Positions 55,928-64,000 of a stretch of DNA of 64,000 nucleotides are shown here, piece by piece; position 1 is the stretch's first letter; each line of letters begins with the position of its first letter. The DNA lies in assembly GCF_005938215.1 (NCBI RefSeq), contig NZ_VCPD01000002.1, forward strand, positions 558,001-622,000, written 5' to 3'. The DNA is from Ruegeria sediminis. GTDB lineage: Bacteria > Pseudomonadota > Alphaproteobacteria > Rhodobacterales > Rhodobacteraceae. The position numbers and the translations under genes are program-made. Below the pieces are notes generated by a model. It did no database searches. It had not been told where the DNA came from and saw only the letters and a program-made list of their open reading frames with translations.

Positions 55928-56662
55928 TCAGATGATCAATCCGCCGGCGAGGTAAAGTTGCGCCGCCTGGCTTCGCGGGGTGTCCAGCACTTCGCTGGCC
56001 GGGCCATGTTCGACCACGCGACCGCCCTGCATCATCACCACGTCCGCAGCCAGGCGCCGCGCCTGACCGATGTCGTGTGTCACCATCACGATCCGCACGC
56101 CCTGCGCCGAGGCATGCAGGACCATCCGCTCGATCGTCTGCGTGGCCGCCGGGTCCAGCGCGCTTGTCGGTTCGTCGAGAAACAGGATCTCGGGTCCGGT
56201 GGCCAGCGCCCGCAGGATCGCAAGCCGCTGCGCCTCGCCGCCGGAAAGCGACCGCGCCGACTGCCTGGCCTTCGCCGTCAGGCCGCCCTCTTGCAAAAGC
56301 GTCTCGATCCGGGCGCGCCGTGCCGTCCGGTTCAACCCCTGCCGCCTGAGCACGAAGTCCAAGTTGCCCGCCACCGACCGCCGCAGCAGGACCGGCTGCT
56401 GGAACACCATCGCCTGTTGCGCTTTTTGCCGTGCTCCGAGCGGCATGCCGTCCTGCAGCACCTGCCCCACGTCCGGGGCGATAAGCCCGTGCAGACAGCG
56501 CAACAACAGGCTTTTGCCCGCGCCGTTTGGCCCAAGGATCAGGGTCGGCCCGGGTCCGTCGAGCATCAGATGCGGAACATTCAGCAAAGTTCCGCCGTTG
56601 CGCCCTATGCGAATGTCCCGGACTTCGAGACCCGCAAGCGGTTCCAATGCCAGGTCACGCAT
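55928..56662 (-). CDS. tupC: Tungstate ABC transporter ATP-binding protein
   Basis: A 244-residue ATPase: Walker A GPNGAGKS, signature LSGGEAQR, Walker B ILFLDEPTSALD, switch VTHDIGQARR. It overlaps the permease gene by eight bases and precedes tupA by 22. Energises tungstate uptake together with the products of the neighbouring genes. Confidence 0.9.
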   Translation of the reverse strand: MRDLALEPLAGLEVRDIRIGRNGGTLLNVPHLMLDGPGPTLILGPNGAGKSLLLRCLHGLIAPDVGQVLQDGMPLGARQKAQQAMVFQQPVLLRRSVAGNLDFVLRRQGLNRTARRARIETLLQEGGLTAKARQSARSLSGGEAQRLAILRALATGPEILFLDEPTSALDPAATQTIERMVLHASAQGVRIVMVTHDIGQARRLAADVVMMQGGRVVEHGPASEVLDTPRSQAAQLYLAGGLII

Positions 56663-57368
56663 GGGTCAGCCCCTCCTGCTCGGCCCGCAGACTCAGCGCA
56701 CTGACGAGTGCATTCACCGCCACGGCGATGCCGATCAGGATCACGCCCAGGGCCAGCGCCAACGCCAGATTGCCCTTGGAAGTCTCAAGCGCGATGGTGG
56801 TGGTCATCACGCGGGTCACGTGGTTGATGTTGCCGCCGACGATGATCACCGCTCCAACCTCGGCAATCGCCCGTCCGAAACCGGCCAGCAGCGCGGTGAT
56901 CAGAGCCAGTCGGGCGTCCCACAACAGTACGGGGACCGAAGCCAGACGGGATACGCCCAGCGAGCGCAACTGCTCGGAATATTCCTCGGCCAGCATTTCG
57001 ACCACCTGCCGGGTCAGGGCGGCGATGATGGGCGAGACCAGAACCACCTGCGCTATGATCATGGCGGTCGGGGTATAAAGCAATTCCAGGACCCCGAGCG
57101 GCCCCGAGCGCGACAGCATCAGATAGACCAGCAGACCAACGACCACCGGCGGCAGACCCATCAGCGCGTTCAGCAGCACGATCACCGCGCGCCGGCCCGG
57201 GAAGCGTCCGACGGCCAAAGCCGCCCCCAGCGGCATCCCGATCACCGCCGAAACCAGAACCGCCAGAAGAGAAACGCGCAAGGACAGCAGAACGATCGCC
57301 CACAACTCGGCATCCCCTTGAAGGATCAAGAGCATCGCATCGCTGATTTCTGCTGCGAAATCCTGCAT
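56655..57368 (-). CDS. tupB: Tungstate ABC transporter permease
   Basis: A 237-residue permease with five or six transmembrane helices and an EAA-like loop (EEYSEQLRSLGVSRLASVPV). First gene of the tungstate operon, so the promoter lies in 57369-57470, where an inverted repeat flanks a possible -10 box. The ribosome site before the ATG is weak (CGGTAG). Confidence 0.88.
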   Translation of the reverse strand: MQDFAAEISDAMLLILQGDAELWAIVLLSLRVSLLAVLVSAVIGMPLGAALAVGRFPGRRAVIVLLNALMGLPPVVVGLLVYLMLSRSGPLGVLELLYTPTAMIIAQVVLVSPIIAALTRQVVEMLAEEYSEQLRSLGVSRLASVPVLLWDARLALITALLAGFGRAIAEVGAVIIVGGNINHVTRVMTTTIALETSKGNLALALALGVILIGIAVAVNALVSALSLRAEQEGLTHA

Positions 57369-57401
57369 TTTCTACCGAGTTTTCACCCAACCGGACAATG
57401 T

Positions 57402-57437
57402 GCGCCAATTTGCCTTATTATTCTAACCCATTGGCGC
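57402..57437. promoter_or_regulatory. Inverted repeat GCGCCAAT-N20-ATTGGCGC before tupB
   Basis: Two perfect 8-bp arms with centres 28 bases apart surround a TAGAAT/TAATAA stretch that could be the -10 region of the tupB promoter, 34 bases from the start codon. This is the placement of a repressor site. The HTH plus binding-protein regulator encoded at 54169-55041 is the natural candidate. Confidence 0.55.
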
Positions 57438-57470
57438 TAAATCTCCATCAACAAAACCGACGCTCGCATG

Positions 57471-57512
57471 AAAAAACGCGGCCCCTTTCGGGACCGCGTT
57501 CTGCGCTTTTTT
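57471..57512 (-). terminator. Bidirectional-looking terminator between the two ABC operons
   Basis: A 10-bp stem with one mismatch (ACGCGGCCCC / GGGACCGCGT) is flanked by six A on one side and six T on the other. On the minus strand it ends the pyrimidine-type operon before tupB. Confidence 0.75.
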
Positions 57513-57542
57513 GTCCGTCTAAGCGGACTCAAAAGGTGATCG

Positions 57543-58532
57543 TCAGTTCAACGCCGCATCCGTGATCTGGTGAGTCCAGGCGCCTTCGGGCTCTTTGGTG
57601 ATCACCGGATCCGAACCTCCTGCCAGCAACGTGCTTACCGTGCGCTCGAAATCGGCCGGATCAAGCGAACCGTTCGAACCGGCAGTCAATTTGGCGATCT
57701 CGCCCATCATGCGCTTCTGGTGCTCTTCGGTCTGAGCGCCGGTCGCATCGTTGTCCAGCACGATCATCGCCGCGTCTTCCGGATTCTCCTCGGCCCATTT
57801 CCAGCCCTTCATCGAGGCCCGCACGAAACGTTCCATCTTGTCGACAAACGCCGGGTCGCTCAGATTTTCCTCCAGCACGTACAGACCGTCCTCCAGCGTC
57901 GCCACGCCCTGATCCTCGTACTTGAACGTCACCAACTCATCCGGGCTGACGCCTGCATCAATGACCTGCCAGTATTCATTGTAGGTCATGGTGCTGATGC
58001 AATCGGCCTGCCGCTGCAGCAGCGGGTCCACGTTGAAACCCTGCTTGAGTACTTCGACGCCGTTTTCGCCCTTGCCGCCAGTATCGATGCCCAGCTGGCT
58101 CATCCAGCTCATGAACGGAAACTCGTTGCCGAAGAACCAGACGCCCAGCGTCCGGTTCTTGAGGTCTTCGGGCGATGTGATGCCCGCGTCCTTCCAGCAG
58201 GTGAGCATCATGCCCGAACTCTTGAAAGGTTGCGCGATGTTGACCAGCGGCAGCCCTTTTTCGCGCGCCGCCAGCGCGGCCGGCATCCATTCGACCGTCA
58301 CGTCGGCGCCGCCGCCCGCGATCACCTGCGTGGGCGCGATGTCCGGACCACCGGGCAGGATGGTCACATCCAGACCTTCCTCTTCGTAGAATCCCTGATC
58401 CAGCGCCACGTAATACCCGGCGAATTGCGCCTGGGTCACCCATTTCAGTTGCAGCGTCACCTCGTCCGCCGCCCATGCGCTGCCAGCAGCCAGACCAAAG
58501 GCGGCGACCGCCCCACACATCATCTTTTTCAT
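57543..58532 (-). CDS. NMT1/THI5-like ABC transporter substrate-binding protein
   Basis: A 329-residue periplasmic protein with a signal peptide ending SAWA and the NMT1 fold (LQLKWVTQAQFAGYYVALDQG). Relatives bind pyrimidines and thiamin precursors, riboflavin or sulfonates. In the same operon as dihydropyrimidinase, so a pyrimidine or hydantoin is the likely ligand. Last gene before the terminator. Confidence 0.85.
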   Translation of the reverse strand: MKKMMCGAVAAFGLAAGSAWAADEVTLQLKWVTQAQFAGYYVALDQGFYEEEGLDVTILPGGPDIAPTQVIAGGGADVTVEWMPAALAAREKGLPLVNIAQPFKSSGMMLTCWKDAGITSPEDLKNRTLGVWFFGNEFPFMSWMSQLGIDTGGKGENGVEVLKQGFNVDPLLQRQADCISTMTYNEYWQVIDAGVSPDELVTFKYEDQGVATLEDGLYVLEENLSDPAFVDKMERFVRASMKGWKWAEENPEDAAMIVLDNDATGAQTEEHQKRMMGEIAKLTAGSNGSLDPADFERTVSTLLAGGSDPVITKEPEGAWTHQITDAALN

Positions 58533-58593
58533 ATTCGACTCTCCTTGTTGCGATTTCCGCCCCGTTCCCGGGGTCTGTTTGGTTATTCTAATC

Positions 58594-59439
58594 TTATCCG
58601 CGCTGTGACGGATGCCAAAAAGTGACCGCCTTTTCGATCATTGCCACCATACCGTAGAACGCAGTTCCCGCCAGCGCCGCGACGACGATCTCGGCCCAGA
58701 CCATATCCAGGGACAATTGCCCCACGCTTGTCGATATGCGGAAGCCCATCCCGACCGTCGGCGAGCCGAAGAACTCGGCCACGATCGCCCCGATCAGGGA
58801 CAGCGTGGTCGAAATCTTGAGCCCGTTGAAGATGAACGGCATCGCCGCCGGCAGGCGCAGCTTGAAGAAGCTTTGCCAGTAGGAGGCCGCATAGGTCTCC
58901 ATCAGGTCCCGCTGCATGGCGGTTGCCTCGCGCAGGCCCGCCACGGTGTTGACCAACATCGGGAAGAACACCATGACGACGACGACGGCAGCCTTGGACT
59001 CCCAGTCGAAGCCGAACCACATCACCAGGATGGGCGCGGTTCCGACGATGGGCAAGGCGGCCGCGAAACTGCCAACGGGCAACAGGCCCATGCGCAGGAA
59101 ATCCGAGCGGTCCACCGCGATCGCCGTCAGAAAGGCCGCGATGCAGCCGATCAGATACCCGCTGAGCGCGCCCTTCAGGATCGTCTGCACGAAATCCGCC
59201 CACAAGATCGGAATGCTATCGGAGAACCGCACCGCGATGGTCGATGGGGCCGGAAGGATCACCAGCGGCACGTCGAGCCCGCGCACGAGCAATTCCCAGA
59301 CGCCGATGACGGTCAGTCCAAAGATCAAGGGCACCGCAAGCTGCACCGCCCGCGAACCGGAGTTCGGACCCTCGGCCAACCGGGTATTCACCCACCAGCC
59401 CACCCCCCAAAGAGCGACCGCAAAGGCAACCATCACCAT
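58594..59439 (-). CDS. ABC transporter permease (first of two)
   Basis: A 281-residue permease of the SsuC/TauC type with about six transmembrane helices and the EAA-like loop DLMETYAASYWQSFFKLRLP. It should pair with the second permease encoded upstream to form a heterodimer. Substrate inferred from the operon: a pyrimidine-type compound. Confidence 0.87.
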   Translation of the reverse strand: MVMVAFAVALWGVGWWVNTRLAEGPNSGSRAVQLAVPLIFGLTVIGVWELLVRGLDVPLVILPAPSTIAVRFSDSIPILWADFVQTILKGALSGYLIGCIAAFLTAIAVDRSDFLRMGLLPVGSFAAALPIVGTAPILVMWFGFDWESKAAVVVVMVFFPMLVNTVAGLREATAMQRDLMETYAASYWQSFFKLRLPAAMPFIFNGLKISTTLSLIGAIVAEFFGSPTVGMGFRISTSVGQLSLDMVWAEIVVAALAGTAFYGMVAMIEKAVTFWHPSQRG

Positions 59440-59497
59440 GACGCGCCGTCCCCCTGCTGTTTTTTCCCGAAGGAACTGGGTGTGTACCGCATCCGCC

Positions 59498-60415
59498 TCA
59501 TGCCGCGATCCCCATTCGCCTTAGCACCGCACGCTCGATCAGACCGAGAAGGCCCACCAGACAGGCGGCCAGGATGGCTGCGGCAAACAGCGCCGACCAG
59601 ATCTGGACGGTCTGGCCATAATAACTCCCCGCCAGCAGCCGCGCGCCAAGGCCCGCAACGGCCCCGGTCGGCAACTCACCGACAATCGCGCCCACCAGCG
59701 AGGCCGCGATCCCGATCTTGAGAGAAGCGAAGAGATAGGGCATCGACGCCGGCAGCCTCAGTTTCCAGAAGCCTTGTGCGTTCGTGGCGTTGTAGGTGCG
59801 CAGCAGGTCGAGCTGCATCATGTCAGGGCTGCGCAGCCCCTTCACCATGCCGACGACGACCGGAAAGAAACTGAGATAGGCCGAGATCACCGCCTTGGGG
59901 ATGATCCCCTGCACGCCGACCGAATAGAGCACCACGATGATCATCGGCGCAAGCGCGATGATCGGAATGGTCTGGCTGACGATGGCCCAGGGCATTACCG
60001 ACATGTCCATGACCCGGGAATGCACGATCCCGACCGCCAGCAGGATTCCCAATCCCGTACCGATGGCAAAGCCCAGCACCGTCGCGCTCAACGTGACCCA
60101 GCCATGATAGATCAGCGATCGTTTAGACGTGATCTTCTTTGCAACGGTGGTGTCCCACAGTTCGGCGGCGACCTGATGCGGTGCAGGCAGACGAGGCCGC
60201 TCTTGCGCCCAAGTGGCCGGGATCGCGAAACTGTTGCGCGCCGCAAGCGCGAATTCGCTCAGGTCGCGCCGCTCTTTCGCGCCGGGCGGTACGACCTCGG
60301 CGCCGGCACGCTCGACCTCGGTCAGAACGCCCTTGATGTTCATCGGAACGCAGGCGCCGTACCAGAGGACGACGATCGCCGCGACAACCGTCAGAACGGC
60401 CAGCACCGATTTCAT
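59498..60415 (-). CDS. ABC transporter permease (second of two)
   Basis: A 305-residue permease with a hydrophobic N-terminal helix, then a polar segment of about 75 residues (residues 25-100) likely periplasmic, then five transmembrane helices. The EAA-like loop is DLLRTYNATNAQGFWKLRLP. The long N-terminal segment is characteristic of one partner in such permease pairs. Lies between the ATPase gene and the other permease. Confidence 0.87.
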   Translation of the reverse strand: MKSVLAVLTVVAAIVVLWYGACVPMNIKGVLTEVERAGAEVVPPGAKERRDLSEFALAARNSFAIPATWAQERPRLPAPHQVAAELWDTTVAKKITSKRSLIYHGWVTLSATVLGFAIGTGLGILLAVGIVHSRVMDMSVMPWAIVSQTIPIIALAPMIIVVLYSVGVQGIIPKAVISAYLSFFPVVVGMVKGLRSPDMMQLDLLRTYNATNAQGFWKLRLPASMPYLFASLKIGIAASLVGAIVGELPTGAVAGLGARLLAGSYYGQTVQIWSALFAAAILAACLVGLLGLIERAVLRRMGIAA

Positions 60416-60442
60416 GACACCTCTCCCGTTCCAGTGCCGCGA

Positions 60443-61237
60443 TCAGTCATCGGAATGCCCCGCGCGCAGACCTTCGCGAACCCTGTGCGCCACCTCGATG
60501 AATTCCGGCGTGTCGCGAATGTCGAGCGGACGCTCCTTCGGCAGCGGGCTGTCGATGATGTCGGTGATCCGCCCTGGCCGCGGGCTCATCACCACGATCC
60601 GGGTGCTGAGATAGACGGCCTCGGGGATGGAGTGGGTGACAAAGCCGATGGTCTTTTCCGTTCGCGTCCACAGCGCCAGCAATTGTTCGTTCAGGTGATC
60701 GCGCACGATCTCGTCCAGCGCCCCGAAGGGTTCGTCCATCAGAAGGATGTCCGCGTCAAAGGCGAGTGCCCGCGCGATCGAGGCGCGCTGCTGCATCCCG
60801 CCGGAAAGCTGCCAGGGAAATTTCTCGCCGAACCCTTCCAGATCAACGAGTTCCAGGACATTTCTCACGCGACTTTCCTGCTCGTCCCGAGAGTATCCCA
60901 TGATCTCCAACGGCAGTTTGATGTTCTTGGCGATGGTCCGCCAGGGATACAGTCCCGCTGCCTGAAACACATACCCATAGGCGCGCTTCCTCCGCGCCTC
61001 GTCCGGAGTCATGCCGTTGACCGACAATTCCCCGCCAGTCGGGGTTTCAAGCGCCGCCACGCAGCGCAGAAAGGTGGTCTTGCCGCAGCCCGAGGGGCCG
61101 ATGAAGCTGACGAAATCACCCTTGTTCACCGTCAGGTTCACGTCCTTGAGCGCCTGCACCGGCCCGTCATTGGTCTGGAACACCAGATCCAACTGCCTTG
61201 CCTCGATGACGGGCTGGGTATTGCTTTCAGTATTCAT
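60443..61237 (-). CDS. ABC transporter ATP-binding protein
   Basis: A 264-residue ATPase: Walker A GPSGCGKTT, signature LSGGMQQR, Walker B ILLMDEPFGALDE, switch VTHSIPEA. Resembles SsuB/TauB-type ATPases. Follows dihydropyrimidinase by 54 bases, with no terminator between, and precedes two permeases and the binding protein. Confidence 0.9.
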   Translation of the reverse strand: MNTESNTQPVIEARQLDLVFQTNDGPVQALKDVNLTVNKGDFVSFIGPSGCGKTTFLRCVAALETPTGGELSVNGMTPDEARRKRAYGYVFQAAGLYPWRTIAKNIKLPLEIMGYSRDEQESRVRNVLELVDLEGFGEKFPWQLSGGMQQRASIARALAFDADILLMDEPFGALDEIVRDHLNEQLLALWTRTEKTIGFVTHSIPEAVYLSTRIVVMSPRPGRITDIIDSPLPKERPLDIRDTPEFIEVAHRVREGLRAGHSDD

Positions 61238-61291
61238 TCTATCGCCTTGAAAAGATGAAGGTCCGAACCGCCGAAACGGCCCGACTTCGAA

Positions 61292-62746
61292 TCACACACC
61301 TGTCGCCGGAATCCCCGTCCGTTCCACCGGCCGCGGCGCGGTCAGTTCCTTCCAGGTGCTGAGCGCCTTGTTCACGGTGGTGTTCGCCTCGCGCGCCACG
61401 AATTTGCCATGGCCTTCCTGGGTGCGGATTTCCCCGTCATGCACCGCGACCTGACCGCGGGTCAGGGTAAAGCGCGGCAGGCCCTTGACCTCGTGCCCCT
61501 CGAACACGTTGTAGTCGATCGAAGACTGCTGAGACGACGCGCGGATCGTCTTGGATTTCTCCGGATCCCAGACCACCAAGTCCGCATCGGCGCCGACCAA
61601 AACCGCGCCCTTTTTCGGATAACAATTCAATATCTTGGCGATGTTTGTTGACGTGACTGCCACGAATTCGTTCGGAGTCAGACGGCCCGTGTTCACACCA
61701 TGGGTCCAAAGCATCGGCATCCGGTCCTCCAGCCCCCCGGTCCCGTTCGGGATCTTGGTGAAATCACCGACGCCATAGCGTTTCTGTTCGGTCGTGAAGG
61801 CGCAGTGATCGGTGGCGACGACCGACAGCGAACCGGACTGCAACCCGGCCCAAAGGCTGTCCTGATGCTGCTTGTTGCGGAAGGGTGGCGACATCACGCG
61901 GCGGGCGGCATGATCCCAGTCGGGGTTGAAATACTCGCTCTCGTCAAGCGTCAGATGCTGGATCAACGGCTCGCCCCAGACCCGCTTGCCCTGCATCCGC
62001 GCGCGGCGGATCGCCTCGTGCGCCTCCTCGCACGAGGTATGCACGACATAAAGCGGCACGCCGGCCGTGTCGGCGATCATGATGGCGCGGTTGGTGGCCT
62101 CGCCCTCGACCTGGGGTGGCCGGGAATAGGCATGTGCCTCGGGGCCTGTATTGCCCTCGGCCATCAGCTTGGCCTGCAATTCAGCCACCACGTCGCCGTT
62201 TTCCGCATGGACCAGAGCGATGCCACCCAACTCGGCCAGCCGCTTGAACGAGGCGAACAATTCGTCGTCGTTCACCATCAGCGCGCCCTTGTAGGCCATG
62301 AAATGCTTGAACGTGTTGATCCCGCGCTGTTCGATCACCGTCTTGATGTCGTCGAAAACCTGCTCGCCCCACCAGGTCACGGCCATGTGGAAAGAATAGT
62401 CGCAATTGGCGCGCGTCGACTTGTTGTCCCAGCGTTTCAGCGCGTCCAGCAGGCTCTCGCCCGGATTGGGCAGCGCGAAGTCCACCACCATCGTTGTGCC
62501 GCCCGCCAAGCCGGCCCGCGTTCCGCTTTCGAAATCGTCCGAACTGTAAGTGCCCATGAAGGGCATCTCCAGATGGGTATGCGGATCGATGCCGCCCGGC
62601 ATCACGTAGCAGCCTGTCGCGTCCAGTTGCTCGTCACCCTTCAGGTCGGGTCCGATCTGGGTGATCACCCCGCCCTCGATCAGCACATCCGCCTTGTAGG
62701 TCAGATCGGCGGTGACGATGGTTCCGTTCTTGATGACTGTGGTCAT
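61292..62746 (-). CDS. hydA: Dihydropyrimidinase (D-hydantoinase)
   Basis: A 484-residue cyclic amidohydrolase that opens dihydrouracil, dihydrothymine or hydantoins. Metal ligands: DPHTHLEMPF, the carboxylated Lys in FKHFMAYKGA, HAENG, HTSCEEAHE and the Asp in ATDHCAF. Length and motifs match reductive pyrimidine degradation enzymes. The next step enzyme, an amidohydrolase, is encoded just upstream on the same strand. Confidence 0.94.
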   Translation of the reverse strand: MTTVIKNGTIVTADLTYKADVLIEGGVITQIGPDLKGDEQLDATGCYVMPGGIDPHTHLEMPFMGTYSSDDFESGTRAGLAGGTTMVVDFALPNPGESLLDALKRWDNKSTRANCDYSFHMAVTWWGEQVFDDIKTVIEQRGINTFKHFMAYKGALMVNDDELFASFKRLAELGGIALVHAENGDVVAELQAKLMAEGNTGPEAHAYSRPPQVEGEATNRAIMIADTAGVPLYVVHTSCEEAHEAIRRARMQGKRVWGEPLIQHLTLDESEYFNPDWDHAARRVMSPPFRNKQHQDSLWAGLQSGSLSVVATDHCAFTTEQKRYGVGDFTKIPNGTGGLEDRMPMLWTHGVNTGRLTPNEFVAVTSTNIAKILNCYPKKGAVLVGADADLVVWDPEKSKTIRASSQQSSIDYNVFEGHEVKGLPRFTLTRGQVAVHDGEIRTQEGHGKFVAREANTTVNKALSTWKELTAPRPVERTGIPATGV

Positions 62747-62780
62747 TTTGTTCTCCCTGCGGGCGCGTCAAGCACGCCTC

Positions 62781-62829
62781 TCTTCATCTTTTTTTAAATA
62801 CTCCGGGGGTCCGGGGGCAGAGCCCCCGG
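62781..62829 (-). repeat. Rhodobacteral extragenic element, copy 2
   Basis: On the minus strand: an 8-bp GC hairpin (CCGGGGGC, loop TCT) then ACCCCCGGAGTATTT and a run of A before GATGAAGA. It starts at the base after the amidohydrolase stop codon. The tail GGAGTATTT-AAA-GATGAAGA is shared with 37445-37480. It may end the amidohydrolase transcript in part, although dihydropyrimidinase follows in the same direction. Confidence 0.55.
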
Positions 62830-64000
62830 CTATTCCACGACCTCCGCCGTCTCCACGACCGCATGGAACAGCACATCGGCCCCGGCGGCGGCCCAATCCT
62901 TGCTGATTTCTTCGGCCTCGTTATGGCTCAGCCCGTCCACGCAGGGGCACATGACCATGGCGGTCGGCGCCACCCGGTTGATCCAGCAGGCGTCATGACC
63001 GGCTCCCGAGATGATGTCCGTATGCGAATAGCCCAGCCGCTCGGTCGCGTTGCGCACGGCGGCCACGCAGTTTTCGTCGAATTTGACCGGGTCGAAGCCG
63101 CCCACTTTCTCGAATTCGATCTGCAGCCCCATTTCGTCGGCGATGTCCTCGGCGGCGACGCGCAGGCGGTTCTCCATGTCCCGGATCACCTCCAGATCGG
63201 GCGAGCGGAAATCGACCGTGAACACCGCCTTTCCAGGGATCACGTTGCGCGAGTTGGGATAGACGTCGATATGCCCCGCAGCGCCGACGGCGTGAGGCGC
63301 GTGGGACCATGCGATTTCGTCCACCTTCTCCAGCACCCGCGCCATGGCGAGCCCCGCATTCTTGCGCATGGGCATGGGGGTCGAGCCGGTATGGGCATCC
63401 TTGCCGGTGATCGTCACCTGCGTCCAGCTGAGGCCCTGCCCGTGGGTGACGACACCGATATCCTTGCCCTCGGCTTCCAGGATCGGACCCTGTTCGATAT
63501 GCAGTTCGAAAAAGGCGTGCATCTTGCGTGCGCCAACCTCTTCGTCGCCGCGCCAGCCGATGCGTTGCAATTCGTCCCCGAATTTCTTGCCGTCGGCATC
63601 TTCGCGCGCATAGGCCCAGTCCTGCGTGTGCATCCCCGCAAAAACGCCAGAGGCCAGCATGGCCGGGGCAAACCGCGTGCCCTCTTCGTTGGTCCAGTTG
63701 GTCACCACGATCGGGTGCTTGGTCCGGATGCCCAGATCGTTCAGCGTGCGTATGATCTCGAGCCCGCCCAATACGCCCAGGACGCCGTCATACTTGCCGC
63801 CGGTGGGCTGCGTATCGAGGTGCGACCCCACATAGACCGGCAAGGCATCTGGGTCGGCACCCTCGCGCCGCGCGAACATGTTGCCCATCTGGTCTAGGCC
63901 CATCTCGCACCCGGCATCCTCGCACCATGTCCGGAACAGCGCCCGGCCTTCGGCATCCTCGTCGGTCAGCGTCTGGCGGTTATTGCCCCCGGCCACTCCG
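62830..64000 (-). CDS. Zn-dependent M20-family amidohydrolase (N-carbamoyl amino acid hydrolase / beta-ureidopropionase), partial
   Basis: The C-terminal 389 residues of a hydrolase whose start lies beyond the window. Metal-site motifs are GSHLDTQPTGGKYDG, TNEEGTRFAP and ELHIEQGPILE, with a dimerisation domain in the middle and ISGAGHDACWI near the end. It removes the carbamoyl group from the N-carbamoyl product of dihydropyrimidinase (N-carbamoyl-beta-alanine). A GTG at 63996 is internal and not the start. Same strand as hydA, 83 bases upstream. Confidence 0.9.
   Translation of the reverse strand, partial: GVAGGNNRQTLTDEDAEGRALFRTWCEDAGCEMGLDQMGNMFARREGADPDALPVYVGSHLDTQPTGGKYDGVLGVLGGLEIIRTLNDLGIRTKHPIVVTNWTNEEGTRFAPAMLASGVFAGMHTQDWAYAREDADGKKFGDELQRIGWRGDEEVGARKMHAFFELHIEQGPILEAEGKDIGVVTHGQGLSWTQVTITGKDAHTGSTPMPMRKNAGLAMARVLEKVDEIAWSHAPHAVGAAGHIDVYPNSRNVIPGKAVFTVDFRSPDLEVIRDMENRLRVAAEDIADEMGLQIEFEKVGGFDPVKFDENCVAAVRNATERLGYSHTDIISGAGHDACWINRVAPTAMVMCPCVDGLSHNEAEEISKDWAAAGADVLFHAVVETAEVVE

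Noticed and set aside
1..64000. CRISPR arrays, tRNA or rRNA genes, insertion sequences, prophage
   Set aside because: No regular repeat-spacer pattern, no cloverleaf or rRNA-like stretch, no transposase, integrase or terminal inverted repeats were recognised.

Overview
The window looks like chromosomal DNA of a marine alphaproteobacterium of the Rhodobacteraceae (Roseobacter group). It is GC-rich with dense 4-bp-overlapping operons and carries many betaine, TRAP and ABC uptake systems, a membrane-bound formate dehydrogenase with tungstate uptake, and an extragenic element of a type I recall from this family. I see no rRNA, tRNA, CRISPR array, insertion sequence or prophage. The assignment rests on gene content and recalled protein families; no search was run.

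Layout. 1-1136: the end of an efflux-type operon (HlyD-like adaptor, DUF2892 membrane protein) behind a perfect ATATTC-N8-GAATAT site of the BigR/SqrR type. 1322-5157: a DUF3604 / parvulin-like / HupE module. 5154-18092: a quaternary-amine region, with a GlxA-type regulator, a ProXWV uptake system, a GntR regulator, a DapA-family lyase, an aldehyde dehydrogenase, a FAD oxidoreductase, two SDRs, an enolase-superfamily enzyme with the hydroxyproline-betaine-epimerase residue pattern, and a non-pyrrolysine MttB-family methyltransferase.

18360-24234 is the most striking locus. A receiver domain is fused in frame to a complete NAD(P)-type glutamate dehydrogenase, and the next gene encodes a membrane hybrid kinase (CHASE-like, GAF, PAS, HisKA/HATPase, REC, REC, HPt). 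No separate response regulator is encoded, so the dehydrogenase itself is the obvious phosphorelay output. Beside it lie an Lrp regulator, arginase and ornithine cyclodeaminase, so amine and amino-acid nitrogen converge on glutamate here.

26985-30099 is a TRAP transporter. 30568-39439 is an acetate module: acetyl-CoA synthetase, a zinc-LID adenylate kinase that can recycle its AMP, a two-part DUF4212/symporter carrier, a cNMP-CBS-DUF294 protein, a small membrane protein and a membrane-anchored DEDDh exonuclease. 39548-42492 holds a flavin reductase-like gene and a four-gene overlapping operon with an Mrp ATPase. 42557-57368 is the formate dehydrogenase region: a ferredoxin-like protein, DUF3305/DUF3306, a TorD-like chaperone, alpha, beta and gamma subunits, an ABM-domain protein, a WD40-cytochrome c fusion, a 40-residue membrane peptide, an HTH plus substrate-binding-domain regulator, and a convergent tungstate importer. 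57543-64000 is a pyrimidine or hydantoin degradation operon (ABC importer, dihydropyrimidinase, amidohydrolase) that runs off the window.
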